Below, piece after piece: positions 17,502-26,556 of a DNA stretch of 64,000 nt (position 1 is the first letter of the stretch; each line of letters starts with the position of its first letter). The notes below the pieces were generated by a model. It was not told the origin of the DNA. It saw nothing but the letters and a program-made list of their open reading frames with translations, and did not search any database. Made by a program: the position numbers and the translations under genes. The DNA comes from Bacteroidales bacterium (GTDB lineage Bacteria; Bacteroidota; Bacteroidia; Bacteroidales; P3): positions 32,890 to 96,889 of the forward strand of contig JAFXAA010000031.1 in the NCBI GenBank assembly GCA_017522105.1, read 5' to 3'.

Positions 17502-19790
17502 ATGAAACAAATCCAGCGACAGCAACTGCAGCAGAAACTATCGCCTCAGCAGATACAGCTGATGCGGCTGCTGCAGTTGCCTGTCACCGAGCTGGAGCAG
17601 GCCATCAAGGAGGAGGTGGAGAAAAACCCCCTGCTGGAGGCCGAAGTGCAAGACGAGACGCCCCTGCCACAGTCCGACAACCGCTCGGATTGGGACAGCG
17701 ACGAGGACGAGGACTACGAGTACGACTACCACGAACATCAGGAAGGCGACCCCAACGAAACGCGCCGCGAGTTCGTGGTGAGCGACAGCCAGACGGCATC
17801 GGAGCGCCTCATGCAGCAGCTCTCATTGCGCCACATGACCGAACGCCAGGAGAAGATAGCCACCGAGCTGGTGGGCACCCTCGACGATGCCGGCTACCTG
17901 GGGCGCGACCTGGCACTAATCACCAACGACCTGGCATTCCGCCAAGGCATAGACGCCACGCAGGAAGAAGTGGAGGAGGTGCTGCACATCATACAGAGCC
18001 TCGACCCCGCAGGCATAGGAGCCCGCAGCCTGCAGGAATGCCTGTTGCTGCAGATGGAACGCCAGCATCCGGCAGACAGCACGCGGCAGACGGCCATAGC
18101 CGTGCTGCGCGACCACTTCGACGACTTCGCCAACCACCGCTACGAACACATCTGCCAAGCCCTCGGCATAGGCAACGACGAGATGGAGGCCGCCGCCAAC
18201 GCCATCCGGAACCTCAACCCCAAGCCCCTGGGTTCGGACAGCGAGGACAACGACACCGCGGCCTACGTCATACCAGACATAGTGCTCACACAGCACGAAG
18301 GACAACTCAGCTTCTACGTCAACGACAGCTACCTGCCACGGCTGAGCCTCAACACCTACTACACCGACATGCTTGCCGCCATGGAGAAGAACGGCGGCGA
18401 CCGCGAGACGGTGCGCTTCCTGCGCTCCAAACAAGGCGACGCGCAAGGCTTCATAGACATGCTGCAACAACGCCACGACACCATCGTACGTGTGATGCAC
18501 TATATTGTGAAGCACCAACGCCGCTTCCTGCTCAGCGGCAACCCCGACCTGCTGGTGCCCATGCGCCAGCGCGAAGTGGCCGAAGCCACCGGACTCGACA
18601 TCAGCACGGTGAGCCGCATGGCCAACAGCAAGTACCTGCAGACAGACTTTGGCACCATCCCCCTCAAGGAATGCTTCTCGAAAGGCATGTCCACAGACGG
18701 TGGCGAAGAGGTGGCCGTTGAGACAATAAAGCAATACCTCTCCGACACCATTGCCGCCGAGGACAAGCACGCACCGCTGTCCGACGATGCCATCACCAAG
18801 CTCTTCAACGAGAAAGGCCTGCCCATAGCCCGCCGCACGGTGGCCAAATACCGCGAACAGCTGGGCATACCGGTGGCGCGCCTGCGCCGCACGCTGGTGC
18901 TGCTGCTGGCAATGCTGGCGTCCTATGGCGCACAAGGTCAGATGTCATACTATGACAGCATCATAGCCGCCCGCATGGAGAAGGCCGCCCGCATCGAAAG
19001 CGCCGTCAAGCCGCTACCGGCACCGAAAGCCGCCAAAGCTGCAGCGGCCAAGGCTGCACCGCAACCAAAAGCGGCGCCGCAGCGCCAACACGCAGAAAGC
19101 TCCGCCACCGAGACACCCTCACTGACGCCCATCGAGGCCTTCATGGTGCCGATGTGGTACGACGGTTTTCCGCGCAACCGCGTAAACCCGCACGGCAAGA
19201 CAATGGTCAGCATGCTGCCCGACGAGATTAACCTGGTGCTGATAAAAGACACCGCAGACTTCTGCTTCCCCGTGAAGAACACGAAGACCAGCCCCTACGG
19301 ATGGCGCTGGCGCCGCGGGCACCACGGCGTGGACATACGTCTGCGCACCGGCGACCCCATACACGCGGCCTTCGGCGGCACGGTGCGTGTGGCATCGCGC
19401 ATGGGCGGTTATGGCAACTGCGTGGTGCTGCGCCACCCCAACGGACTTGAGACGCTCTACGGACACCTCTCAAAAATCAACGTCAAACACGGCCAGCAGG
19501 TGGCCGCTGGCGACGTGATAGGCCTCGGCGGCAGCACCGGCAACAGCACCGGCCCGCACCTGCACTTCGAGTGCCGCTTCCTCTACCAGACTTTCGACCC
19601 AGAATGGATACTGGACTTCAGCAACTATTCCCTGCGCACGCGACGCCTGCACCTCGACAAAAGCTACTTCGGCATCCGCCAGCCCCGCAAGGGCGAGGAG
19701 CTGCAATACAAGGCCGACAACAGCATCATACGCGAGAGCAAGAAGAACCGCAAGGCACAGGCAACAACCATCAACCCAAAAGACTTTTAA
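17502..19790 (+). CDS. rpoN: RNA polymerase sigma-54 factor fused in frame to a secreted M23 peptidase
   Basis: One open frame of 762 codons holds two proteins. Residues 1-456 are a complete sigma-54. The Gln-rich activator region (KLSPQQIQLMRLLQ) is followed by an acidic region II, a core-binding part, the HTH near 355-380 (REVAEATGLDISTVSRMANS), and the RpoN box ARRTVAKYRE at 443-452. Directly after the normal sigma-54 end comes RRTLVLLLAMLASYGAQGQ (about 462-480), which looks like a signal peptide. An Ala/Pro/Lys linker (about 500-540) and an M23/LytM domain (about 590-695) follow. The M23 zinc/active residues are visible: H607-D611 (HHGVD), H655 (YGHL), H686 and H688 (HLH). An in-frame GTG at 18873 (V458) would give a free-standing preprotein MARLRRTLVLLLAML..., so separate products from one frame are possible. 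A true fusion would be a membrane-anchored sigma factor. Confidence 0.9.
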   Translation: MKQIQRQQLQQKLSPQQIQLMRLLQLPVTELEQAIKEEVEKNPLLEAEVQDETPLPQSDNRSDWDSDEDEDYEYDYHEHQEGDPNETRREFVVSDSQTASERLMQQLSLRHMTERQEKIATELVGTLDDAGYLGRDLALITNDLAFRQGIDATQEEVEEVLHIIQSLDPAGIGARSLQECLLLQMERQHPADSTRQTAIAVLRDHFDDFANHRYEHICQALGIGNDEMEAAANAIRNLNPKPLGSDSEDNDTAAYVIPDIVLTQHEGQLSFYVNDSYLPRLSLNTYYTDMLAAMEKNGGDRETVRFLRSKQGDAQGFIDMLQQRHDTIVRVMHYIVKHQRRFLLSGNPDLLVPMRQREVAEATGLDISTVSRMANSKYLQTDFGTIPLKECFSKGMSTDGGEEVAVETIKQYLSDTIAAEDKHAPLSDDAITKLFNEKGLPIARRTVAKYREQLGIPVARLRRTLVLLLAMLASYGAQGQMSYYDSIIAARMEKAARIESAVKPLPAPKAAKAAAAKAAPQPKAAPQRQHAESSATETPSLTPIEAFMVPMWYDGFPRNRVNPHGKTMVSMLPDEINLVLIKDTADFCFPVKNTKTSPYGWRWRRGHHGVDIRLRTGDPIHAAFGGTVRVASRMGGYGNCVVLRHPNGLETLYGHLSKINVKHGQQVAAGDVIGLGGSTGNSTGPHLHFECRFLYQTFDPEWILDFSNYSLRTRRLHLDKSYFGIRQPRKGEELQYKADNSIIRESKKNRKAQATTINPKDF

Positions 19791-19792
19791 GC

Positions 19793-20290
19793 ATGACCGA
19801 GAAGAAAACCAATCTCTCAGACTACAACCGCGACGCCGTGCCCGACGGCAGCAAATACCGCATAGGCGTCATAGCCGCCGAATGGAACCCCACTGTGACC
19901 GACGCCATGCTCAATGGCGCCGTGGAGACCCTCGCGGCCAACGGAGTGAAAGAGGAAAACATCATGGTGAAACGCGTGCCGGGCACCTTCGAGCTCAGCT
20001 CGGCAGCCGACATGATGCTGCGCCACTGCCTCCTTGACGCCGTGATATGCATAGGCTGCGTCATACAGGGCGAGACACGGCACTTTGAGTTCATCTGCCA
20101 GGCAGTGTCGCAGGGGCTCACCAACGTGGCTGTCAAACACGAGCGCCCAGTCATTTTCAGCGTCCTCACCACCGACACCATGCAGCAGGCCCTCGACCGC
20201 GCAGGCGGCAAACACGGCAACAAAGGCGTAGAAGGCGCCGTGACCGCACTGAAGATGTGCGCCTACAGAGAGTCGCTAAACAATAACTAA
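19793..20290 (+). CDS. ribH: 6,7-dimethyl-8-ribityllumazine synthase RibH
   Basis: RibH catalyses the penultimate step of riboflavin synthesis, condensing 5-amino-6-ribitylaminouracil with dihydroxybutanone phosphate. The enzyme usually forms 60-mer or pentameric shells. The 165-residue protein contains IGVIAAEWNP, VPGTFELSSAADMML, and CVIQGETRHFEFIC followed by the QG-T-V region. All are conserved active-site segments. The start ATG lies 2 bp after the previous stop, which excludes upstream in-frame codons that run through the M23 gene. Confidence 0.95.
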   Translation: MTEKKTNLSDYNRDAVPDGSKYRIGVIAAEWNPTVTDAMLNGAVETLAANGVKEENIMVKRVPGTFELSSAADMMLRHCLLDAVICIGCVIQGETRHFEFICQAVSQGLTNVAVKHERPVIFSVLTTDTMQQALDRAGGKHGNKGVEGAVTALKMCAYRESLNNN

Positions 20291-20300
20291 AACAAGCATC

Positions 20301-21245
20301 ATGCGCGTAGTGTTTTTTGGCACACCGGATTTCGCCGTGGAGAGCCTCGACGCCATCATGCAGTCAAGCCACGAGGTGGCCGCCGTTGTCACCGTGCCCG
20401 ACCGGCAGGCGGGGCGCGGCCAGAAGGTAATCCATAGCGCCGTGAAGGACTATGCCCTCGCCCACAACCTGCCCCTGCTGCAGCCCGAAAAGCTTCGCGA
20501 GCCAGCTTTCCTCGAAGCCCTGGCATCATACAGGGCCGACGTGTTCGTGGTCGTTGCCTTCCGCATGCTCCCCGAGGCCGTGTGGAACATGCCTCCCCGA
20601 GGCACCTTCAACCTGCACGCCTCGCTGCTGCCGCGCTACCGCGGCGCCGCGCCCATCAACTGGGCCATCATCAACGGCGAGAGCGAAACCGGCGTCACCA
20701 CATTCCTGCTCAACCACAACATCGACGAAGGAGCCATCCTCCTGCAGGAAAGCACGCCCATTGCCCCCGACGAGACCGCGGGTTCGCTGCACGACCGCCT
20801 GGCCGCCATGGGGCGCACGCTCGTGGTGCGCACGCTCGACGCCCTGGCCGACGGCACCGCAGCACCAAGGCCACAGCAAGGCACGCCATGCCCGGCACCC
20901 AAGATATTCAAGGAAGACTGCCGTATAGACTTCGGCCGCACCGCCGCAGAGGTAGACCGCTTTGTGCGCGGCCTCTCGCCCTACCCCGCCGCCACCATGA
21001 CCCTCCGCCCCCCAAAAGGCGACGAGGTCACATTCAAGGTATACTCCGTAAACCCCGTCGCAGAACCCCACGACACCCCTTGCAGCACACTGATTTGCGA
21101 TGGAAAAAAGGTCCTAAAACTCGCAACAGCAGACGGTTTTGTACAAATTTTGGAACTGCAAATGGCTGGAAAAAAGAGAAATTGCGTCGAAGACTTTCTT
21201 CGCGGCAATTCGCTAACCAACTGGAAATCAACACAGGCCGACTGA
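20301..21245 (+). CDS. fmt: Methionyl-tRNA formyltransferase Fmt
   Basis: Fmt formylates initiator Met-tRNA using 10-formyl-tetrahydrofolate. The 314-residue protein has the N-terminal FFGTPDFAVESLDAI. The formyl-transferase active-site block NLHASLLPRYRGAAPINWAIINGE and GVTTFLLN-DEGAIL follow, and the C-terminal tRNA-binding domain ends in FLRGNSLTNWKS. It follows ribH by 10 bp. Base composition drops in its last 150 bp before the HU promoter. Confidence 0.97.
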   Translation: MRVVFFGTPDFAVESLDAIMQSSHEVAAVVTVPDRQAGRGQKVIHSAVKDYALAHNLPLLQPEKLREPAFLEALASYRADVFVVVAFRMLPEAVWNMPPRGTFNLHASLLPRYRGAAPINWAIINGESETGVTTFLLNHNIDEGAILLQESTPIAPDETAGSLHDRLAAMGRTLVVRTLDALADGTAAPRPQQGTPCPAPKIFKEDCRIDFGRTAAEVDRFVRGLSPYPAATMTLRPPKGDEVTFKVYSVNPVAEPHDTPCSTLICDGKKVLKLATADGFVQILELQMAGKKRNCVEDFLRGNSLTNWKSTQAD

Positions 21246-21280
21246 CGGTTGAAAAAAGTTAGAAAAAAAGCAAAAAAAAA

Positions 21281-21313
21281 TTTGGTGTGTATCAAAAAAA
21301 ATACATACATTTG
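21281..21313 (+). promoter_or_regulatory. Promoter of the HU gene
   Basis: TTTG (21281-21284), 21-bp spacer, TACATTTG (21306-21313). It is followed by an A-rich leader to the ATG at 21363. Confidence 0.8.
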
Positions 21314-21362
21314 CAGCGAAAAACAAAAGGCAATCATTATTAACCCATTAACAAAAAACATT

Positions 21363-21659
21363 ATGAACAAAACCGAACTTGTTAACGCAATGGCCGAGAA
21401 AACCGGCATGACCAAAGTTGCCGCCAAGGCCGCCATGAACGCCTGCTTCGCCACCATTCAGGAGCAGCTTAACAAAGGTCAGAAGGTCAGCCTCATCGGC
21501 TTCGGCACCTTCAGCGTTGTCGAGCGCAAGGCCCGCACCGCCAAGAACCCCCAGACCGGCGAGAAAGTGAAAGTGCCCGCCAAGAAGGTCGCCAAATTCA
21601 AGGCTGGCAGCAGCATGCTCGCCAAGAAAGGTGCCAAGAAAGTCGCCAAGAAGAAATAA
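21363..21659 (+). CDS. HU-family histone-like DNA-binding protein
   Basis: A 98-residue HU/IHF protein that bends and compacts DNA as a dimer. MNKTELVNAMAEKTGMTKVAAKAAMNACF is the N-terminal helical body. GFGTFSVVERKARTAKNPQTGEK is the beta-arm with the conserved R-A-R-NPQTGE, and a Lys-rich tail (AKKGAKKVAKKK) follows. The start is chosen at MNKTEL because upstream in-frame codons precede or overlap the promoter. It is monocistronic: its own promoter lies upstream and a strong terminator downstream. Confidence 0.95.
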   Translation: MNKTELVNAMAEKTGMTKVAAKAAMNACFATIQEQLNKGQKVSLIGFGTFSVVERKARTAKNPQTGEKVKVPAKKVAKFKAGSSMLAKKGAKKVAKKK

Positions 21660-21683
21660 GACTTTCTGCACAAACCAACCATG

Positions 21684-21716
21684 AAGAGGGCGTCCCGATC
21701 GGGACGCCCTCTTTGC
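21684..21716 (+). terminator. Rho-independent terminator after the HU gene
   Basis: A 14-bp GC-rich stem (arms 21684-21697 and 21700-21713) ends in CTCTTTGCTTT, 24 bp after the HU stop codon. Confidence 0.85.
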
Positions 21717-21793
21717 TTTGCTCCTCCCGAACAGGCTTTCCGAACAGCACCGCCACGGACTCCCTATGGGACCCCCGCGGCTGTTTTACGGCT

Positions 21794-21831
21794 TTCCACT
21801 GAAGAACGGCCGTAGGGACTCCGTAGGGGCT
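21794..21831. repeat. 38-bp dispersed repeat, copy 1 (CCGTAGGG family)
   Basis: These 38 bp are an exact reverse-complement copy of 60894-60931. They lie in a CCGTAGGG-rich stretch (about 21755-21845) containing several TACGG/CCGTA units like those flanking the long hairpins. The rest of the 309-bp HU-gpsA spacer holds only the HU terminator and the gpsA promoter. Confidence 0.9.
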
Positions 21832-21913
21832 CCGTAGGGGCTCGGGGAAACGACAGAGGGGTGTATTATGGATTTTTAACACAAAAATGTTATAAAGTGT
21901 GAAATAAAACTTA

Positions 21914-21921
21914 TATCTTTG
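21914..21921 (+). promoter_or_regulatory. Promoter -7 element of gpsA
   Basis: TATCTTTG at 21914-21921 matches the Bacteroidota -7 consensus. No clear TTTG is visible 19-22 bp upstream. It leaves a short leader before the chosen gpsA start. Confidence 0.6.
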
Positions 21922-21968
21922 CATGTCGTTTTGCGTTTGACATGGGCAATGCCAACCAACGGCAAGCA

Positions 21969-22976
21969 ATGATACAGAACATGATAGGAATTATAGGCAG
22001 TGGCAGCTGGGCCACTGCAATAGTCAAAATACTGCTCGAAAGGAGCTCCCGGAAGGTGAATTGGTGGGTGCGCAGCGAGGAGACTCGTGAAAAAATAGCC
22101 CGTGACGGACGCAACCCGCGCCACCTGCCCGAAGCCGTGCTCGACGCCGGACGCATACAAGTATCGACCGACCTGCGTGGAGTGATTGCCGACAGCACAC
22201 ACCTGCTGCTCGCCATCCCGTCGGCCTACCTGCACCAGGTGCTCGACCCGCTACCCGAGACCGCCTTTGCCGGCAAGAAAATCATTTCGGCCATCAAGGG
22301 CAGTGTGCCGGACTGCGTGACGAGCGTGTCAGTATACATGCAGCAACGCTTCGGCGTCAGCCACGACGACATTTGCGTCGTCAGCGGTCCCTCGCACGCC
22401 GAGGAGGTGTGCCGCGAGATGCCGACGTTTCTCACTGTGGCGTCGGCCAACATAGCGCTGGCCGACGAGGTGGCCGCCATGCTTCGCTGCCGCTACCTGC
22501 ACACGCGCACCACAGCAGACATCGACGGAGTGGAGCGCTGCGGGCTGGCCAAGAACATCTACGCCATAGCCGCCGGCATCTGCCAAGGGCTTGACTACGG
22601 CGACAACCTCAACGCCGTGCTCACAGCAGCAGCCATGCGCGAGATACACAACCTGCTGGATCACAATCTGCCGTTTCCCGACCGCAATATCTACGACAGC
22701 TACTACATGGGCGACCTGGTGGTGACGTGCTGGTCACGCCACAGCCGCAACCGCGCCCTCGGCGAGGCCGTGGCCAAGGGCGAGAAACCCGCCGAGGTCT
22801 TTGCCCGCACGGGGTCGGTGGCCGAGGGCTACTATTCAGTGAAAAACCTTCACCAGCTCGCTACGGCACAGGGGATGCTGGACAAGGTGCCGATTGCCGA
22901 GACGGTGTACCGCATCCTCTACGAGGACGCAGAGCCCCGGGCCGCCATGGAATACCTTATAGACAACGTTTTCTGA
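21969..22976 (+). CDS. gpsA: NAD(P)-dependent glycerol-3-phosphate dehydrogenase GpsA
   Basis: GpsA reduces dihydroxyacetone phosphate to sn-glycerol-3-phosphate, the backbone for phospholipids. The nucleotide-binding loop MIGIIGSGSWATAIVKIL is at the N-terminus. KNIYAIAAGICQGLDYGDN carries the catalytic Lys region, and the helical C-terminal domain is complete. ATGs at 21942, 21969 and 21981 are all in frame. I prefer 21969 (MIQNMIGIIG) because 21942 would leave a very short leader. Its stop overlaps the start of the downstream acyltransferase (TGATG), fitting a two-gene glycerolipid operon. Confidence 0.96.
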   Translation: MIQNMIGIIGSGSWATAIVKILLERSSRKVNWWVRSEETREKIARDGRNPRHLPEAVLDAGRIQVSTDLRGVIADSTHLLLAIPSAYLHQVLDPLPETAFAGKKIISAIKGSVPDCVTSVSVYMQQRFGVSHDDICVVSGPSHAEEVCREMPTFLTVASANIALADEVAAMLRCRYLHTRTTADIDGVERCGLAKNIYAIAAGICQGLDYGDNLNAVLTAAAMREIHNLLDHNLPFPDRNIYDSYYMGDLVVTCWSRHSRNRALGEAVAKGEKPAEVFARTGSVAEGYYSVKNLHQLATAQGMLDKVPIAETVYRILYEDAEPRAAMEYLIDNVF

Positions 22977-24082
22977 TGCCGGACTTCGACGACATAAGGC
23001 CTTACACCGACGCCGAGATTCCGGCGGCAATGCAGCAGATAGCGGACTGGGAGCTTTTCCCACAGATAATACGCTTCATCTATCCCGACGGCGACATCGG
23101 CGAGGCTCGACGGAGGCTGCTCGCAACCACGAGCATACACCAGTTCCAGGCCACATTCATGAACGACGCCATAAAACGCATCGTCAAAGAGACCACGGAC
23201 GGTTTCACCTTCAGCGGACTGCACCACCTGCGCCGCGGCATGCCCTATCTCTTCGTGAGCAACCACCGCGACATAAGCCTCGACGCTTTCCTGCTTCAAC
23301 ACCTGCTCATAGAGCACCACGGCACCACATCGCACATAGTCTTCGGCGAGAACCTCCTCGCCATGCCGATTATGGAGGTGCTCTTCCGCAGCAACAAACT
23401 CATCCGCATGGAGCGCGGCGGCACGCCACGGGCCTTCTACAACAGCCTGCAACACCTCTCCGACTACCTCAACCACCTCGTTGTGGAGCAACGGCAGTCG
23501 GTATGGATTGCGCAGAAAAACGGGCGCGCCAAGGACGGTCGCGACATCACGGCACCGGCTGTGATAAAGATGCTCACCCTCGGCGGTAAGGGCAACGCAC
23601 AGCAGACGCTGGCCAACCTGCACATAGTGCCCATGGCCATCAGCTACGAGTGGGACCCCTGCGACACCATGAAAGCCAATGAGCTGATGCTCAGCCAAAG
23701 CGGCACCTATACCAAAGCACCTGACGAAGACCTGCGCTCCGTGGTGAGCGGCATCATAGGGCAAAAAGGACACGTACACCTCGCCATAGGCAAACCCCTT
23801 GCCGCCCGCGAGCTGCTGCCTCCAGCAGGCACCGACATTGCAGAGCACGCGGCCGCCATCCTCGACCAGCGCATACAGCGCTCGTACCGCCTCATGCCCA
23901 GCAACTACGCTGCCTACAGCCTGCTCTACGGGGCTTCCGCACCCATGCACTACACGCAGCGCACCCTCGACACCCTCAAGGCACGCACCGCAGGGCTTCA
24001 TCCCGAAGCACGACGCATTCTCTACGAGACCTATGCCAACCCCGTGGTGGCGGCACGAGGGCAAGGGAACACACAAATATAG
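22976..24082 (+). CDS. PlsC/PlsB-superfamily glycerophosphate acyltransferase
   Basis: A predicted membrane-associated acyltransferase of 368 residues. It carries the acyltransferase blocks VSNHRDISLDAFLL (His-Asp motif), LIRMERGGTPRAFYN (glycerol-phosphate binding block) and VWIAQKNGRAKDG, followed by PMAISYEWDPCD. In the first block the Asp spacing differs from the textbook HX4D: Asp residues are at +2 and +6. I have seen this form in Bacteroidota homologues. Translational coupling to gpsA, whose product is the expected acceptor, supports a role in phosphatidic acid synthesis. Whether it acylates sn-1 or sn-2 is not determinable here. It converges on the helicase gene with a 3-bp gap. Confidence 0.85.
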   Translation: MPDFDDIRPYTDAEIPAAMQQIADWELFPQIIRFIYPDGDIGEARRRLLATTSIHQFQATFMNDAIKRIVKETTDGFTFSGLHHLRRGMPYLFVSNHRDISLDAFLLQHLLIEHHGTTSHIVFGENLLAMPIMEVLFRSNKLIRMERGGTPRAFYNSLQHLSDYLNHLVVEQRQSVWIAQKNGRAKDGRDITAPAVIKMLTLGGKGNAQQTLANLHIVPMAISYEWDPCDTMKANELMLSQSGTYTKAPDEDLRSVVSGIIGQKGHVHLAIGKPLAARELLPPAGTDIAEHAAAILDQRIQRSYRLMPSNYAAYSLLYGASAPMHYTQRTLDTLKARTAGLHPEARRILYETYANPVVAARGQGNTQI

Positions 24083-24085
24083 GAG

Positions 24086-25516
24086 TCAGGCAAAGAAGCG
24101 CCCGTCGAAGCCCAGAAGGTACACCTTATCCGTGGCACGCGTGAACGCAGTGTATAGCCACCGCAGGTAGTCGCGCCCCAGAGGCTGGTCCGGAGGCAGA
24201 AAACCCTGGTCAATAATGACGGTGCTCCACTGGCCGCCCTGGGTCTTATGGCAGGTCAGCGCGTAGGCGAACTTCACCTGCAAAGCATTGTAGTACGGAT
24301 TTTGGCGCATTTCGCGCAGGCGATCGGCCTTGTTGGGAAGGTCAGCATAGTCCTCCATGACGGCGCTGTACAGGCGGCCCTGCTCGTCAGAAGTGAGAGA
24401 CGGCGACTCGCTATACAGTGTAGAAAGCAACAGCTTGCAGTCGCGCGGCTGCTCGTCGGGATAGTCTACAAAGCGCAACGTGGCGTCGGCAAAGCGGAAA
24501 CCATACAGTTCCTGCACATTGCGCACACCGAGCACTTCAACGATATCACCGTTTGCAATGAAACCGATCTCACTGTCGTCGTCGAGCCAATAGTAGTTGT
24601 TCTTCACCACCATAAGAAAGTCGCCCGCATTGACCTCCTGCTCGCGGTAGAGGACACTGTTGCGAATCCCCTGGTTGAAGAGGTTGGCGCGCTTGTTGCT
24701 GCGCGTGACGACAACGACCTCTTCGAGATTGTGCGCGTCGTATTCGCCGTATAGAGTCTCCATGAGGTCTGCCCCACCGAGGTTGACAACGTCCGGCGCT
24801 TCGCTGAAGAGTGGCAACGAAGCCTCGTCGTCGCCGGCCATGGAAGCTATCTGGCCTCGCAAGGCCGTGGCATTGGCGAGGATGCCTGAGAGACTCTGCT
24901 GGCGCACCACCTCGGTGAGCTCGCATGTAGTGACACTCAAAGCATAGGCGGCAGCGAGGCAGTGCTCATCGAGGGCCGGGCTTTCGCTCTGGCCCACAGG
25001 AGGCAGCTGGGCGGTATCGCCGATAAGCATCAAGCGGCAGTGGTTACCGTCGTAGACATAGTCCACGAGGTCTTCGAGCAGGCTGTGTCCACTCGAAGAG
25101 GGTTCAACGCCAATCATGGAGGCTTCATCGACGATGAAAAGAGTATAGCTGTGTTTGTTGATGGCCTTGACAGTGCGCACGGCGCCAGACGCGTCGGTGG
25201 CAGTCATGTAAATCTTCTTGTGTATAGTGTAGGCTTGACGTCCAGAATAGCCGGAGAGGACCTTGGCAGCGCGACCTGTTGGCGCAAGCAGGACACAATT
25301 CACACGCAGCTGGGGCAGTGTCTGGATGAGGGCCGAAACAAGCGATGTCTTGCCGGTACCGGCATAGCCACGCAGCAGCATAGCCGAACGTGGATCTGCG
25401 TCATAGAGGAAACGCGACATCATGGCACAAGCAACCCGCTGCCCGTCGGTTGGTCTGTGCGGGAAGCGGGATAGAATGAGCGCTGTGACAGATTGCTCTA
25501 CGCTGCTGGCAGCCAC
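24086..25516 (-). CDS. SF1B DNA helicase (RecD/Dda-like AAA ATPase)
   Basis: A 476-residue ATP-dependent helicase without RecBC partners nearby. Motif I is LLRGYAGTGKTSLV, motif II FIVDEASM, and motif III LIGDTAQLPPVG. An SH3-like/2B region sits around GDIVEVLGVRNV, then motif V YALTCHKTQGGQW and motif VI WLYTAFTRATDKVYLLG. This layout matches the short RecD2/Dda-type helicases widespread in Bacteroidota, translocating 5' to 3' in characterised members. It converges with the acyltransferase gene, and secG is encoded just upstream. Confidence 0.9.
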   Translation of the reverse strand: MAASSVEQSVTALILSRFPHRPTDGQRVACAMMSRFLYDADPRSAMLLRGYAGTGKTSLVSALIQTLPQLRVNCVLLAPTGRAAKVLSGYSGRQAYTIHKKIYMTATDASGAVRTVKAINKHSYTLFIVDEASMIGVEPSSSGHSLLEDLVDYVYDGNHCRLMLIGDTAQLPPVGQSESPALDEHCLAAAYALSVTTCELTEVVRQQSLSGILANATALRGQIASMAGDDEASLPLFSEAPDVVNLGGADLMETLYGEYDAHNLEEVVVVTRSNKRANLFNQGIRNSVLYREQEVNAGDFLMVVKNNYYWLDDDSEIGFIANGDIVEVLGVRNVQELYGFRFADATLRFVDYPDEQPRDCKLLLSTLYSESPSLTSDEQGRLYSAVMEDYADLPNKADRLREMRQNPYYNALQVKFAYALTCHKTQGGQWSTVIIDQGFLPPDQPLGRDYLRWLYTAFTRATDKVYLLGFDGRFFA

Positions 25517-25521
25517 GGCTT

Positions 25522-25851
25522 TTATTCAGCGACAGGAGTGGCTGCGGGAGCGGCGTTCTGCTGCACAGGGCTGTAGTCGGTAGCAGTGGAGACCTCGGTC
25601 TTCATGGGGTCGGCAGCACCGCCACGCGTCGTGGAGATGGAGATGGTGGCGGCAAGGCAGAGCACCACGAGGATGCCGGCGAGCCACCAGGTGGCCTTCT
25701 CTATGAAGTCGGCCGACTGACGGGCGCCGAGCACCTGTGTCGGAGCCGAGAAGTTGGCAGCCAGGCCGCCGCCTTTGGAGTTCTGTACCAGTACGACCAG
25801 TGCAAGGAGCACGCAGACAATCAGGATAAGAATTACGAGAAACGTGTACAT
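25522..25851 (-). CDS. secG: Preprotein translocase subunit SecG
   Basis: A small 109-residue membrane subunit of the SecYEG channel. It has two hydrophobic helices (about 3-22 and 56-76) flanking the conserved VQNSKGGGLAANFSAP loop. A low-complexity Thr/Ala/Pro tail follows, longer than in E. coli SecG. It is in a unit with the upstream TPR-like gene (25-bp gap). Confidence 0.95.
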   Translation of the reverse strand: MYTFLVILILIVCVLLALVVLVQNSKGGGLAANFSAPTQVLGARQSADFIEKATWWLAGILVVLCLAATISISTTRGGAADPMKTEVSTATDYSPVQQNAAPAATPVAE

Positions 25852-25876
25852 CTTACTTCTATTTGTTATTGTTTTC

Positions 25877-26458
25877 TTACTTTTTCAAAAGCGCTTCGAG
25901 GCGTTTGATTTGGGGTGCAAAATTACTACTTTTTTCGGGATTGTGCGCCATTAAATTTTTATAAACAGACAACGCCTGCTCGACATTCCCCTGCTGTTCA
26001 AGGATAACAGCAAGTGTTTCAGTGCCTAATATATCATCCGGCAAAAGGCTTTTTTTGTCGTCGTGCGTGCTTGCCGGAGTGGCAGACTCTACCCTTTTCA
26101 CCTCCTCGGCCGGGCCGGCCTGAAGGAAATTGGAGAGGATGACGCTCTTCGGAGCCGTCTTGAACGAGACTTCCTGAAAGGTGTTTATCTCGCTGAATAT
26201 GTCGTAGGATGCATTGTCGGTGGCATTCTGCGCACGCTTGAGCATGGTGTCGAGACGCTCGCTGTCACACATGGCCAGTGTCACTGCGCGGCGTTGTTCA
26301 GGTGTGTCGAACCCATAGGCATGGTCGGCCAGGAGCGCAAGCACGGCAATCACCGACGAGTGTGGGTAGCGTGCCTGCACGGCACGAAGCCATCCGCGGT
26401 CCTGCGCGCTGAACTTCTCGTGGTTGCCAACCATACCGATAAACTGATTTTTGTCCAT
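25877..26458 (-). CDS. Hypothetical protein with C-terminal TPR-like repeat
   Basis: A 193-residue soluble protein with no signal peptide. Only the C-terminus is recognisable: ETLAVILEQQGNVEQALSVYKNLMAHNPEK fits one TPR unit, followed by a short helix (IKRLEALLKK). Homologous TPR-ended proteins sit next to secG in other Bacteroidales, in my recollection. Function is unknown, and I only infer co-expression with secG. Confidence 0.75.
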   Translation of the reverse strand: MDKNQFIGMVGNHEKFSAQDRGWLRAVQARYPHSSVIAVLALLADHAYGFDTPEQRRAVTLAMCDSERLDTMLKRAQNATDNASYDIFSEINTFQEVSFKTAPKSVILSNFLQAGPAEEVKRVESATPASTHDDKKSLLPDDILGTETLAVILEQQGNVEQALSVYKNLMAHNPEKSSNFAPQIKRLEALLKK

Positions 26459-26556
26459 AATCCTTTCCCTTGAAACTAAAATGTCGTTTTCTTACCGTTT
26501 TCTATGCTTCTCTATCAAGCTCAATTAACACTTTTTTACTCTTAAAATTGGAAATG

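Noticed and set aside
15425-17503. Long open frame on the minus strand opposite the S46 peptidase gene (similar ones opposite nrdJ and pcrA)
   Set aside because: These arise from strong GC bias in the real gene. The encoded Val/Leu/His/Ala-rich sequence has no motifs, while the plus-strand frames have clear catalytic signatures.
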